31,807 bases of DNA from CAITQP01 sp964387965 (GTDB taxonomy: Bacteria; Patescibacteriota; Minisyncoccia; Phycocordibacterales; UBA9973): assembly GCA_964387965.1 (NCBI GenBank), contig CAYLXO010000009.1, positions 1-31,807 on the forward strand, read 5' to 3'. Below are positions 23,033 through 31,058 of the stretch, piece after piece. Each line of letters begins with the position of its first letter. The first letter of the stretch is position 1. Both the position numbers and the translations under genes were made by a program. Under the pieces are notes generated by a model. The model worked only from the letters and a program-made list of their open reading frames with translations. It was not told the origin of the DNA and searched no databases.

Positions 23033-24579
23033 ATGAATGAACACCGTATAGAAAAAGACTCCTTAGGTGAAGTGCAGGTACCAATACACGCATATTATGG
23101 TGCGCAAACTGCCCGCTCTATCGAAAATTTCAAGATTGCCCAAAGCACTGGGCGCATGCCGATTGAAATAATCCGAGCTTTTGCGTATGTAAAAAAAGCA
23201 TGTGCGAGCGTAAATAAAAATCTTGGAATTTTGGAGAATACTAAAGCCGAACTAATAGAAAAAGTCGCTGATGAGATTCTAGCAGGGTCACTTGATACCG
23301 AATTTCCGTTGGTGATTTGGCAGACAGGTTCTGGAACACAAACAAACATGAACGTAAATGAAGTGATTGCAAACCGTGGTCATGTACTTTCTGGTGGCAC
23401 ACTTACCGATGAGAAAAAAATTCTCCATCCGAATGATGATGTAAATAAATCTCAATCATCCAACGATGTATTCCCTACCGCGATGCATATTGCTGGATAC
23501 AAAATGATTATCGAAACAACAATTCCTGGGATTGAGAAACTCCGAGCTGTTTTAGATTCAAAATCAAAAGAATATGCACACGTTGTAAAAATTGGTCGCA
23601 CACATATGATGGACGCGACACCAATTACCCTTGGCCAAGAACTCTCTGGGTATGTTTCAATGCTCGACCACGCGCTTATTGCAATCAAAAACACGCTTCC
23701 ACATCTAGCCGAACTTGCGCTCGGAGGTACTGCTATTGGCACAGGACTTAATGCACCTAAAGATTTCGACAAACTTGCTACTGCAGAAATCGCGAGACTT
23801 ACTTCATTGCCATTTACGCCTGCACAAAATAAGTTTGAAGCACTTGCTACACATAGTGCAATCGTAGAAACACATGGAACACTCAAGGGCATTGCTGTGT
23901 CACTTACAAAAATCGCAAACGATATTCGTCTACTTGCTTCCGGTCCTCGTGCAGGAATTGGTGAAATAAAAATCCCTGACAACGAACCAGGGTCTTCAAT
24001 CATGCCTGGAAAAGTAAATCCAACTCAGTGTGAAGCACTCCTTATGGTGTGTGCACAAATACTCGGGAACGATGTTGCGATTTCAATCGGAGCAATGAAT
24101 GGACAACTTGAGCTTAATACATACAAGCCGATGATAATCTCCAACTTTTTGCAAAGCGCACAATTGCTTGGAGACGGGTGTGTTTCATTTGCTGACAAAT
24201 GCGTTGCAGGCCTCGAACCGATTATTCCAAATATCAAACGCAACCTCGACAACTCTCTCATGCTTGTAACTGCGCTTGTGCCACACATTGGATACGACAA
24301 ATCTGCAGAAATCGCCAAAAAAGCTCATGCTGAAAATACAACNNNNNNNNNNNNNNNNNNNNNNNNNNNNNNNNNNNNNNNNNNNNNNNNNNNNNNNNNN
24401 NNNNNNNNNNNNNNNNNNNNNNNNNNNNNNNNNNNNNNNNNNTTGGATACGACAAATCTGCAGAAATCGCCAAAAAAGCTCATGCTGAAAATACAACCTT
24501 AAAGGAATCTGCGCTCTCGCTTGGATATGTCACAAGTGAACAATTTGATAAATGGGTAGATCCTTCAAAAATGGTGTAA
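23033..24579 (+). CDS. fumC: Class II fumarate hydratase (split by an assembly gap)
   Basis: Reversible hydration of fumarate to malate. Motifs are TNMNVNEVIANR, HPNDDVNKSQSSND, GRTHMMDATPITLGQELSGY and the signature GSSIMPGKVNPTQ. The D-A-T-P form of the third motif favours fumarase over aspartase. A run of 100 N (24343-24442) sits in the C-terminal part. The 55 bases before the gap (24288-24342) repeat exactly after it (24443-24497). Joining 24342 to 24498 gives 1392 coding bases, a 463-residue protein in frame to the TAA at 24577-24579, close to the 467 residues of E. coli FumC. The gene is therefore intact. Confidence 0.95.
24343..24442. other. Assembly gap of 100 N
   Basis: Exactly 100 N flanked by identical 55-base sequences. 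This is a nominal-length scaffold join of two overlapping contig ends, not biological sequence. Confidence 0.97.
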
Positions 24580-24615
24580 TTGACTAATCCTGTACAAGTT
24601 GTAGATTTAAGAAAA

Positions 24616-24664
24616 GGTTAAAAAATAGCCGAGTGCTTTCCGAGCATTGGGCTATTTTTTAACC
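24616..24664 (+). terminator. Terminator after fumC
   Basis: GGTTAAAAAATAGCC (24616-24630) pairs with GGCTATTTTTTAACC (24650-24664). An inner stem (GTGCT/AGCAT) sits in the loop. Confidence 0.78.
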
Positions 24665-24679
24665 AAACAACTTTTTAAC

Positions 24680-25291
24680 ATGAAAAAGCTTATATTGATT
24701 TTTCTGCTTGCGATTGCAAACCTCACAGTACTTCTGTTCAGCGAACAGATTAGAAAAAGCCAGCAAGGATTCTGGTCTACCCCGATTATTGTATTATTGT
24801 TAATTCTTATCTGCTCCCCGACACTCGTATTTTTGTACTTACACAGACGCAACCTTATTGTAAAAAATATATTTTGGGAAAATACAGGAAATATTATTTT
24901 TTCACTATCTGCACTAATTGTATGTGCAACAATATGTCTTGGTATTTTTTCAAACCCAGATACGATTCTTGTTTTTGAGACAAACTTGGGTGCTGGATAT
25001 GCAACAGTCGTTTTTTTAATAATTCTATTCTTTGCAATATGGTCTAAAAATGAATTCATTCGCAAAGAAAAATTATACGTTGAGATTGAAGATATCCTCA
25101 AAGCAATACAAAGCGACCACACACCTAACAGTGCAGGGATGTATACTCTTTATGAAAAAACTCAGACTATTGGTGAATTAAGGAAACATATGAGAAATGA
25201 GACAAGTTATGGAAAAACAATTGTAGCAAATTTCTGGCGAGATACTTTCATGAGTAGTCCAGTAGGAACTATTATTGAATTAACCGGCTAA
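24680..25291 (+). CDS. Four-helix membrane protein, unknown
   Basis: A 203-residue protein started at the ATG 24680-24682 (MKKLILIFLL). The frame is open 11 codons further upstream, but that would run into the fumC terminator. Four membrane segments are at about 3-20, 33-54, 66-88 and 97-117. They are followed by a soluble C-terminal tail of about 80 residues that is charged and helical (KLYVEIEDILKAIQSDHTPNS, then a Thr/Lys-rich end). No family is recognised and no catalytic motif stands out. It lies between the fumC terminator and the ppsA terminator and is probably monocistronic. Confidence 0.75.
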   Translation: MKKLILIFLLAIANLTVLLFSEQIRKSQQGFWSTPIIVLLLILICSPTLVFLYLHRRNLIVKNIFWENTGNIIFSLSALIVCATICLGIFSNPDTILVFETNLGAGYATVVFLIILFFAIWSKNEFIRKEKLYVEIEDILKAIQSDHTPNSAGMYTLYEKTQTIGELRKHMRNETSYGKTIVANFWRDTFMSSPVGTIIELTG

Positions 25292-25321
25292 TTGTTCAAA
25301 TTATATTTAAATTGTAAAGAC

Positions 25322-25349
25322 AAACGCCCCCGAAAGTTGGGGGCGTTTT
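25322..25349. terminator. Terminator of ppsA
   Basis: AAACGCCCCC (25322-25331) pairs with GGGGGCGTTT (25339-25348) around GAAAGTT. The stem sits 3 bases beyond the minus-strand ppsA stop and also follows the convergent membrane-protein gene. Confidence 0.82.
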
Positions 25350-25350
25350 A

Positions 25351-27858
25351 CTATTTCTTTCCTTTCTTTTTCTTTTCAACCGCACTGATATTAAGTGATG
25401 CTTTGAGTAGCGTATCAGGATTGATTGAAATCGAATCGATTCCAAGTCCCACGAGAAACGCTGCGAAATCTGGGAAATCTGAAGGACCCTGTCCGCAAAT
25501 TCCAACTTTCTTACCCTTCTTGTGCGCAACACGAATAAGTTCGGTAATGAGTTTTTGCACTGCCCCATTTCGTTCATTACCAATGTGGGCAATAAGTTTT
25601 GAGTCACGGTCGAGACCAAGTGTGAGCTGTGTGAGATCGTTTGATCCAATTGAGAATGAATCAAAGATATCTGCAAATTCTTCTGCTTGCAAAACGTTTG
25701 AAGGAATCTCAGCCATCACATACACTTCAAGTCGTGACTTTACTTCTACTTTTTCAGGCTTCATCGTGCCTTTCTTTACAGTGACAACATCTTTCTTTAT
25801 ATCTTTCTTGTCTCGCTTAAGTCCGTATTTCTCCATAAGCGAAATAACCTTTTTACCTTCCTCAGGAGTTCGGCAGAATGGCACCATGACTTTCAAGTTC
25901 CAAAGTCCCAATTCTTCACGCACAGCCTTTACTGCCTTACATTCAAGCTCGAATGCTTCCATGAAGTTTGGATCGTAGTAGCGAGATGCTCCGCGCCATC
26001 CCATCATTGGGTTTTCTTCGATTGGTTCGTAGAGCGCTCCCCCGATAAGACCTCGGTATTCATTTGATTTAAAATCTGAGAAGCGAAGTACTACTTCGTA
26101 TGGATAAAACGCAGCTGAAATTGTTGCAATTCCAAACTTCAACTTTTCAAGATAGTAGTCTGTCTTGTTTTTGTATCCACGAGTAAGGGCATCGATTTCA
26201 GCTTTTACTTTCTTGTCTGTAAGTTTGTCGTAATTTAGAAGTGCATTCGGGTGAATCTTCACAAAGTTTGAAATAATGAATTCTTCGCGCGCAAGACCAA
26301 CACCACTGTGTGGAAGAGACGCATGTGCAAATACGAGCTGTGGATCTGCAACAATCATTTTGATAGGTGTCTTTGGCTTTTCAAAATTCTTAAGATTGTG
26401 CTGTTTGTGCGTAAACTTGAGCAATCCTTTGTATATCTTTCCAACTTCTCCTTCGCTACATGAAACAGTGACATCCATACCTGTCGTCAATACTTTTGTT
26501 GCAGTACCTGTTCCAACAACTGCTGGAATTCCAAGCTCGCGAGAAACAATAGCTGCGTGACTTGTACGTCCCCCTGCATCTGTAACAATTGCTGATGCAA
26601 TCTTCATGATAGGTTCCCAATCTGGATCTGTAATTTCTGTTACAAGCACTTCACCTTTTTTGAATGTTGAAAGCTCGCTCGCATCACGGATATATCGTAC
26701 TTTGCCGGCGCCAATTTTTGCTCCCACGGCTGCTCCCTGACAAAGAACATCTCCAGTTTCTTCCAATTTGTATTCTGAAAGCACAACTCCGCTCTTTCCT
26801 GATTCAACAGTCTCTGGTCGAGCTTGTACGATAAAGAGCTCGCCTGTCTTACCATCAAGCGCCCATTCGATATCCATTGGACGACCGTAGTGATTTTCGA
26901 TAAGTGCTCCCCAGCGTGCAAGTTTCAAAATTTGTTCGTCGTTTAGAACATACGCATCACGTTCGTTGCGAGTAGTTATGACTTCCTTTGTCATCGAACC
27001 TTTGCTTGCACCATATACAAGCTTCTTTTCCTTGCTACCCATTTTCTTTCCGACAATAGATTTGAATCCTTTTGCGAGCGTTGGCTTGAATACAACGTAT
27101 TCGTCTGGAGTTACGACTCCTTTTACAACGTACTCTCCAAGGCCCCATGAACCGTTGATGATGATTGCATCTTTGAATCCAGATTCTGTATCAAGAGTGA
27201 ATAGCACTCCAGATGCTCCACGATCTGAACGTGCCATTTTCTGAACGGCAACAGAAAGCTGAACATTGAAATGGTCATACCCTTGGTGCTGTCGGTATGA
27301 AATAGCGCGGTTTGTAAAAAGTGATGACATACACTTCTTGATAGAAAGAAGTACTTCGTTTACACCTGTCACATTGAGATATGATTCCTGTTGCCCAGCA
27401 AATGAAGCATCAGGAAGATCTTCGGCTGTAGCACTTGAGCGGACTGCAACATCAAGATCTTTTGGAGCGAGTTTTAATTCTTTTGCGAGTTTTGCGTATG
27501 CATCAGCAATAGCATCGCGAAGTTCTTCAGGGAATTGCGCACCCATAATAGCTTCACGGACTGCATGCCCTGCCTTTTCAAGATCTTTGATATTTTCTGT
27601 ATCAAGACCTTTTAAAATAGTTTTGATTTTTGTATCGAGATCATTTTTCTCGACGAAGTAGCGGTAGCTTTCTGCTGTGACTGCAAATCCATACGGAACT
27701 TTGATTTTTTCACCAGTTCCTTTTGCTGCATGTGAGAGATTTTGGTACATCTCGCCAAGGTTTGCATTCTTTCCCCCGACAATACCTACATCATGACGAC
27801 CGATTTCATCAAACCAAAGGATAAACGCTTTTGCCCGCTCGCTACTTGTTTTTTTCAT
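25351..27858 (-). CDS. ppsA: Phosphoenolpyruvate synthase
   Basis: An 835-residue enzyme making PEP from pyruvate and ATP. The nucleotide-binding N-terminal domain starts WFDEIGRHDVGIVGGKNANLGEM and includes AVRSSATAEDLPDASFAGQQESYLN. The phospho-His domain has H434 in GGRTSHAAIVSRELGIPAVVG. The PEP/pyruvate barrel contains GLAREEF, GSNDLTQLTLGLDRDS and the catalytic C788 in CGQGPSDFPD. A Lys-rich insert (about 684-708) interrupts the barrel between YGLKR and LEVYVMAEIPSN, where bacterial PpsA is normally continuous. The C-terminus is a Lys run. In a fermentative cell it may run towards pyruvate and ATP, which is inference. Confidence 0.95.
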   Translation of the reverse strand: MKKTSSERAKAFILWFDEIGRHDVGIVGGKNANLGEMYQNLSHAAKGTGEKIKVPYGFAVTAESYRYFVEKNDLDTKIKTILKGLDTENIKDLEKAGHAVREAIMGAQFPEELRDAIADAYAKLAKELKLAPKDLDVAVRSSATAEDLPDASFAGQQESYLNVTGVNEVLLSIKKCMSSLFTNRAISYRQHQGYDHFNVQLSVAVQKMARSDRGASGVLFTLDTESGFKDAIIINGSWGLGEYVVKGVVTPDEYVVFKPTLAKGFKSIVGKKMGSKEKKLVYGASKGSMTKEVITTRNERDAYVLNDEQILKLARWGALIENHYGRPMDIEWALDGKTGELFIVQARPETVESGKSGVVLSEYKLEETGDVLCQGAAVGAKIGAGKVRYIRDASELSTFKKGEVLVTEITDPDWEPIMKIASAIVTDAGGRTSHAAIVSRELGIPAVVGTGTATKVLTTGMDVTVSCSEGEVGKIYKGLLKFTHKQHNLKNFEKPKTPIKMIVADPQLVFAHASLPHSGVGLAREEFIISNFVKIHPNALLNYDKLTDKKVKAEIDALTRGYKNKTDYYLEKLKFGIATISAAFYPYEVVLRFSDFKSNEYRGLIGGALYEPIEENPMMGWRGASRYYDPNFMEAFELECKAVKAVREELGLWNLKVMVPFCRTPEEGKKVISLMEKYGLKRDKKDIKKDVVTVKKGTMKPEKVEVKSRLEVYVMAEIPSNVLQAEEFADIFDSFSIGSNDLTQLTLGLDRDSKLIAHIGNERNGAVQKLITELIRVAHKKGKKVGICGQGPSDFPDFAAFLVGLGIDSISINPDTLLKASLNISAVEKKKKGKK

Positions 27859-27920
27859 CGCTAAATACGATTAAATAGTAATTATTATTTCCGCGTAGAG
27901 TATAGACCAAATACGCCGTT

Positions 27921-27948
27921 TTGTCATTTACGTTTTTTAAGCTAAAAT
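27921..27948 (+). promoter_or_regulatory. Aminotransferase promoter, likely leaderless
   Basis: TTGTCA (27921-27926), a 16-base spacer and TAAAAT (27943-27948). The ATG begins at 27955, where transcription itself should start. Confidence 0.55.
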
Positions 27949-27954
27949 CGCCAT

Positions 27955-29157
27955 ATGAAATCACTACAAATATCAGACCGCGGACAGAACGTTATTGCGT
28001 CCCCTCTCCGCAAGTTTCTCCCTTTCATGTACGAAACGGAGAAGCAGGGTGTAAAAGTGTACAAAATGTCAGCGGGAGACCCTGACCTACAAGTTCCAGA
28101 AGAGTTTTTTAATCAGATCAAAAGTTATGGAAGCAAAAATCTTCCGTACGCTCCATCACCTGGTATTCCTACACACGTCGAAGCATGGATAAAGTACTAC
28201 AAAAATTTTGGAGTCGAACTTACACCTGCAAATATAATCCCAACAGTTGGATGTGCTGAAGCTATAATGCTTGCGCTTCTTGTAACAGCTGGCGTCGGAG
28301 AAGAAATTCTTGTGTTTGAACCACTCTATGTGAGTTACAAATCCTACGCGACGATGATTGGTATCAAACTCGTACCTATCACACTCAAAACAGCTGACGG
28401 TTTTGCAATGCCTCTTGATAGTGAAATCGAATCAAAAATAACAGATAAGACAAAAGCAATCGTAGTCATAAATCCTGACAACCCGACTGGCAAACTCTGG
28501 AGTGACGAAGAACTCTCTCGAATTCTTGCTATCGCAAAGAAAAATAACATTTTTGTAATTGCTGATGAAACCTACCGTGAAATCCGCTTCGATGGAAAAG
28601 CTTCATGTATGCTCTCACTTCCTGAATCACATGACAATGTCATCGTGATTGATAGCGTATCAAAACGTTATTCTATGCCTGGAGCACGCGTTGGAGTGTT
28701 TATTTCTTACAACCAAGAGGTAATGGGTGCAGTGCTTCGTTTTGCGCAAGCTCGCCTTTCAGTAGGAACACTTGAACAGCTTGCACTTGTTCCGCTCATG
28801 TCAGATTCAAAAAAGTACACTGACCCAGTACGTGCAGAATACGAAGCTCGCCGAGATGTTGTATACAACGCGCTCAAAGATATTCCTGGAGCGATGGTAA
28901 ACAAACCGATGGGTGCGTTTTATCTATATGTAGCTCTTCCTATCGACAGTGCTGAAGAATTTGTAAAATTCATGATTAGAGACTTTAGAGACAATAACGA
29001 AACAATCATGATATCCCCTATGCCAGACTTCTACATGACACCAGGGCTTGGAAAGAACGAAATTCGAATAGCGTATGTGCTCAATCAAAATGATTTGGCA
29101 CGCTCGATGGAAATTCTCAAGAAAGGACTCGAAGCCTATCCAGGAAGAATAAAGTAA
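27955..29157 (+). CDS. PLP-dependent class I/II aminotransferase
   Basis: A 400-residue fold-type I aminotransferase. The N-terminal part has MSAGDPDLQVPE and PYAPSPGIPTHVEAWIKYY. NPDNPTGKLWSDEEL is the substrate/PLP loop, ADETYREIRFDG carries the PLP-pyridine Asp and the Tyr, and the Schiff-base lysine is in SVSKRYSMPGARVG. The C-terminal substrate arginine is in NEIRIAYVLN. These features fit the aspartate/aromatic aminotransferase group, but the exact substrate cannot be read off. It is divergent from ppsA, whose product PEP and substrate pyruvate lie close to amino-acid metabolism. Transcription appears to be leaderless. Confidence 0.92.
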   Translation: MKSLQISDRGQNVIASPLRKFLPFMYETEKQGVKVYKMSAGDPDLQVPEEFFNQIKSYGSKNLPYAPSPGIPTHVEAWIKYYKNFGVELTPANIIPTVGCAEAIMLALLVTAGVGEEILVFEPLYVSYKSYATMIGIKLVPITLKTADGFAMPLDSEIESKITDKTKAIVVINPDNPTGKLWSDEELSRILAIAKKNNIFVIADETYREIRFDGKASCMLSLPESHDNVIVIDSVSKRYSMPGARVGVFISYNQEVMGAVLRFAQARLSVGTLEQLALVPLMSDSKKYTDPVRAEYEARRDVVYNALKDIPGAMVNKPMGAFYLYVALPIDSAEEFVKFMIRDFRDNNETIMISPMPDFYMTPGLGKNEIRIAYVLNQNDLARSMEILKKGLEAYPGRIK

Positions 29158-29167
29158 ACATCGTTTC

Positions 29168-29200
29168 ATCAAAAAACCGCGCGATGCGCGGTTTTTTGAT
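29168..29200. terminator. Bidirectional terminator
   Basis: ATCAAAAAACCGCGC pairs with its complement around GAT. It serves the aminotransferase gene and the convergent gene whose stop begins at 29202. Confidence 0.85.
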
Positions 29201-29604
29201 TACATCTTTGGCTGATTTTTGTTTGCGAGCATTTTGCCACGCAATGTCTTGATTGAAAGATACACTGCAAGGAAAAAGAGAAGGGCAAAAATTTGGTTGA
29301 GCCAATAGAAATAAATATTCATATGTACATTCGGATCAGCATTCATGTATGTCGTTACGGCGTAATATTCAAATGCAAGAAATGCCAAAATTGAAACTAT
29401 TGTATCAATAATGATGATTGACTTCTGCACTGGGTTCAAAAAACCTCCGAGCACTGCAAGAGCAAGCATTGCTACAAGAGATACCGTTACTGGAAGTTTG
29501 ATAATTGAGCTAAAAAACGGAAGCGTGATAGTCATGAGCACTCCAGTAAACATAAAGAGTCCTCTGATGCGATCTCCGTAATAATGGTAATTGATTTCTT
29601 CCAT
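29200..29604 (-). CDS. Four-helix membrane protein, unknown
   Basis: A 134-residue protein started at the ATG 29602-29604 (MEEINYHYYGDR). A start at 29670 would add 22 residues and overlap the promoter of the divergent DoxX gene. Four membrane helices are at about 15-33, 38-55, 62-82 and 98-118, with a short basic C-terminus. No family is recognised. It is divergent from the DoxX-like gene at 29755 with 150 bases between the starts, so shared regulation is possible. Confidence 0.72.
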   Translation of the reverse strand: MEEINYHYYGDRIRGLFMFTGVLMTITLPFFSSIIKLPVTVSLVAMLALAVLGGFLNPVQKSIIIIDTIVSILAFLAFEYYAVTTYMNADPNVHMNIYFYWLNQIFALLFFLAVYLSIKTLRGKMLANKNQPKM

Positions 29605-29664
29605 AGAATAAAAGCTTATGTGAGTAATGCGTATATTATGAAACTTTCTAGCCATAATGGCAAT

Positions 29665-29694
29665 TTGCAAAGAAAATATTTCGAGGAGTATACT
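29665..29694 (+). promoter_or_regulatory. DoxX gene promoter
   Basis: TTGCAA (29665-29670), an 18-base spacer and TATACT (29689-29694). The leader would be about 54 bases long and include the hairpin at 29714-29738. Confidence 0.5.
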
Positions 29695-29713
29695 GTCTAC
29701 ATTAATACATACC

Positions 29714-29738
29714 CTATCGCGACCCGTCCTCGCGATAG
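29714..29738 (+). promoter_or_regulatory. GC-rich hairpin in DoxX leader
   Basis: CTATCGCGA pairs with TCGCGATAG around CCCGTCC. It sits in the predicted leader, 17 bases before the DoxX ATG, with no T run. An operator or a translational hairpin is possible. Confidence 0.45.
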
Positions 29739-29754
29739 TATCTAAAAACTTTAT

Positions 29755-30315
29755 ATGGATAATTCATATCATGTGATTATTGAGCCCAAACTTGTACGGT
29801 TTGTGCTTCAAAATCCTAAGTTTGCATGGTTTTGGTTGCTTGTTCGATTATATGTTGGCTGGGCATGGCTTTCTGCTGGGTGGGAAAAAATTCACAATCC
29901 TGTATGGGTAGGAGAAAAGGCAGGTGTAGCTGTATCTGGATTTGCAAACGGTGCACTTGCAAAAATGTCTGGTGCTCACCCTGATGTATCGAGTTGGTAC
30001 GGATGGTTTCTCGAACACGTGGTTGCTCCGCATGCAAGTTTCTGGTCACACCTTGTCGCCTACGGTGAAGTACTTGTCGGTGTCGCGCTTATCATCGGAC
30101 TCTTTACTGGCATCGCAGCATTCTTCGGATTGTTCATGAACTTCAACTATCTACTTGCGGGAACAGTGAGCACAAATCCAATACTTCTTATGCTCGCACT
30201 CTTTCTCGTACTTGCATGGCGTGTTGCGGGATATCTTGGACTTGATTATTGGGCATTACCAAAAGTCGGTACTCCATGGCAACCTGGTGCATTATTACAA
30301 AGAAAGTCTGAATAG
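29755..30315 (+). CDS. DoxX-family membrane protein
   Basis: A 186-residue membrane protein. LLVRLYVGWAWLSAGWEKIHNPVW (about 29-52) is the DoxX N-terminal signature. Further helices are at about 100-120 (YGEVLVGVALIIGLFTGIAAFFG) and 138-160. The family includes a subunit-like protein of thiosulfate:quinone oxidoreductase and proteins linked to redox stress, but function varies. A periplasm-facing loop (about 55-95) has several His and Trp residues. The next gene is a second DoxX-like protein on the same strand. The pair may be co-transcribed, as no terminator separates them. Confidence 0.9.
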   Translation: MDNSYHVIIEPKLVRFVLQNPKFAWFWLLVRLYVGWAWLSAGWEKIHNPVWVGEKAGVAVSGFANGALAKMSGAHPDVSSWYGWFLEHVVAPHASFWSHLVAYGEVLVGVALIIGLFTGIAAFFGLFMNFNYLLAGTVSTNPILLMLALFLVLAWRVAGYLGLDYWALPKVGTPWQPGALLQRKSE

Positions 30316-30372
30316 TTACGACGAATCCTAGATTTATTGCAATATGTGAGTCCATTTAATAGAATAGCCGGT

Positions 30373-30759
30373 ATGAAAAAATATAAAATAATGTACTGGG
30401 TTCCAGCAACCCTCATATTTCTTTTCGAAGGAGTAATGCCTGCGTTCACATTTAACAGCGAGATGGCAAAACAAGGAATGACTCACTTGGGTTACCCAAT
30501 ATATTTTGGAAACATCCTCGTAGTATTTAAGATTCTTGGATCTCTTGGACTTATGTTGCCATTCGTAAAAGGACGAGCGAAAGAATGGGTATTTGCAGGA
30601 TTCGCTTTTGATTTCATCTTCGCATTCTTGAGTATTGGAATAGTTGATGGATTTGGAGCAATTACATTATTGCCACTCATCTGTCTCGTAGTTCTTGGTA
30701 TCGCGTACTATGCATACCAAAAAATGAATTCAGAAGTAGCACAAGCTCCACAAGCATAG
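30373..30759 (+). CDS. DoxX-like (DoxX_2) membrane protein
   Basis: A 128-residue four-helix protein, started at the ATG 30373-30375 (MKKYKIMYWVP). An ATG at 30337 is in frame but gives a poor N-terminus. The pattern YWVPATLIFLFEGVMPAFTFNSEMAKQGMTHLGYPIYFGNILVVFKILGSLGLMLP is typical of the DoxX-like family (PF13564-type). The role is unknown, and pairing with the larger DoxX protein 57 bases upstream suggests related work in the membrane. A strong terminator follows. Confidence 0.88.
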   Translation: MKKYKIMYWVPATLIFLFEGVMPAFTFNSEMAKQGMTHLGYPIYFGNILVVFKILGSLGLMLPFVKGRAKEWVFAGFAFDFIFAFLSIGIVDGFGAITLLPLICLVVLGIAYYAYQKMNSEVAQAPQA

Positions 30760-30767
30760 CACCTCAC

Positions 30768-30799
30768 AAAAAGCAGCCTCAATTTAGAGGCTGCTTTTT
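30768..30799 (+). terminator. Terminator after the DoxX pair
   Basis: AAAAAGCAGCCTC pairs with GAGGCTGCTTTTT around AATTTA and ends in five T. Confidence 0.88.
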
Positions 30800-30802
30800 A
30801 TT

Positions 30803-30822
30803 TGCGGAGACGGCGAGATTCG
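30803..30822. repeat. Duplicate of the tRNA-Ser 3' end (att-like, left)
   Basis: These 20 bases are identical to 31753-31772, which hold the last 18 bases of the tRNA-Ser gene, from the T loop to the discriminator, plus two downstream bases. Identity stops at both edges. Such a fragment is what site-specific integration at a tRNA 3' end leaves behind. No integrase is present in the interval. Confidence 0.75.
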
Positions 30823-31020
30823 GTCAGGCGTAAATTTCTGCTGAAATTTCGCACGACCCTGCCTCGCGCCGTCGCGCTCCGGCTTTCTCATCTCACCTAT
30901 CGCGCAATGATGCTCCGCGCAGACAGATCCCATCTGTCCTTGCGGATCATTGCGGCCCACTCGGGTATGGTACCAGGACTGTGAGGTGCCATAAGGGCCA
31001 TTCGGCACAATTTTAAAGCC
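30823..31020. other. GC-rich hairpin-rich non-coding stretch
   Basis: About 200 bases visibly richer in G+C than the neighbours, with no credible gene. Visible stems are 30832-30849 (AAATTTC/GAAATTT), 30921-30937 (GACAGA/TCTGTC) and 30986-31008 (GTGCC/GGCAC). An open frame runs through on the minus strand, but its C-terminus is just the translated tRNA fragment. A structured RNA or the remnant of a mobile element is possible. I recognise no known family. Confidence 0.5.
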
Positions 31021-31058
31021 TAAACCGAGGCATGTGGGTCACTACTATAATTTTGCCG

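Noticed and set aside
22467..23093. GNAT gene with a 48-residue N-terminal extension
   Set aside because: The extension would run through the fumC promoter and start and is hydrophobic and atypical. The ATG at 22949 begins right at the GNAT domain.
23452..24003. 183-codon open frame antisense to fumC
   Set aside because: The plus strand encodes highly conserved fumarase motifs throughout. The antisense frame has none.
24288..24497. A biological 55-bp direct repeat
   Set aside because: Its two copies flank exactly 100 N and lie in a coding region whose normal length is restored when they are merged, so it is an assembly overlap.
23033..24502. fumC read through the N run with an altered C-terminus, implying a frameshifted gene
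   Set aside because: The frame change arises from 155 artificial bases (100 N plus a 55-base duplicate). Removing them gives the normal FumC C-terminus.
25292..25978. 228-codon open frame antisense to the end of ppsA
   Set aside because: It overlaps the ppsA catalytic C-terminus and terminator, and its sequence is low-complexity Ser/Phe without domain features.
30784..31008. Open frame of 74 codons on the minus strand in the GC-rich block
   Set aside because: Its C-terminal residues (RISPSPQ) are simply the translated tRNA-Ser 3' fragment. It has no recognisable domain and no start signal, and such frames are a known source of spurious proteins beside tRNAs.
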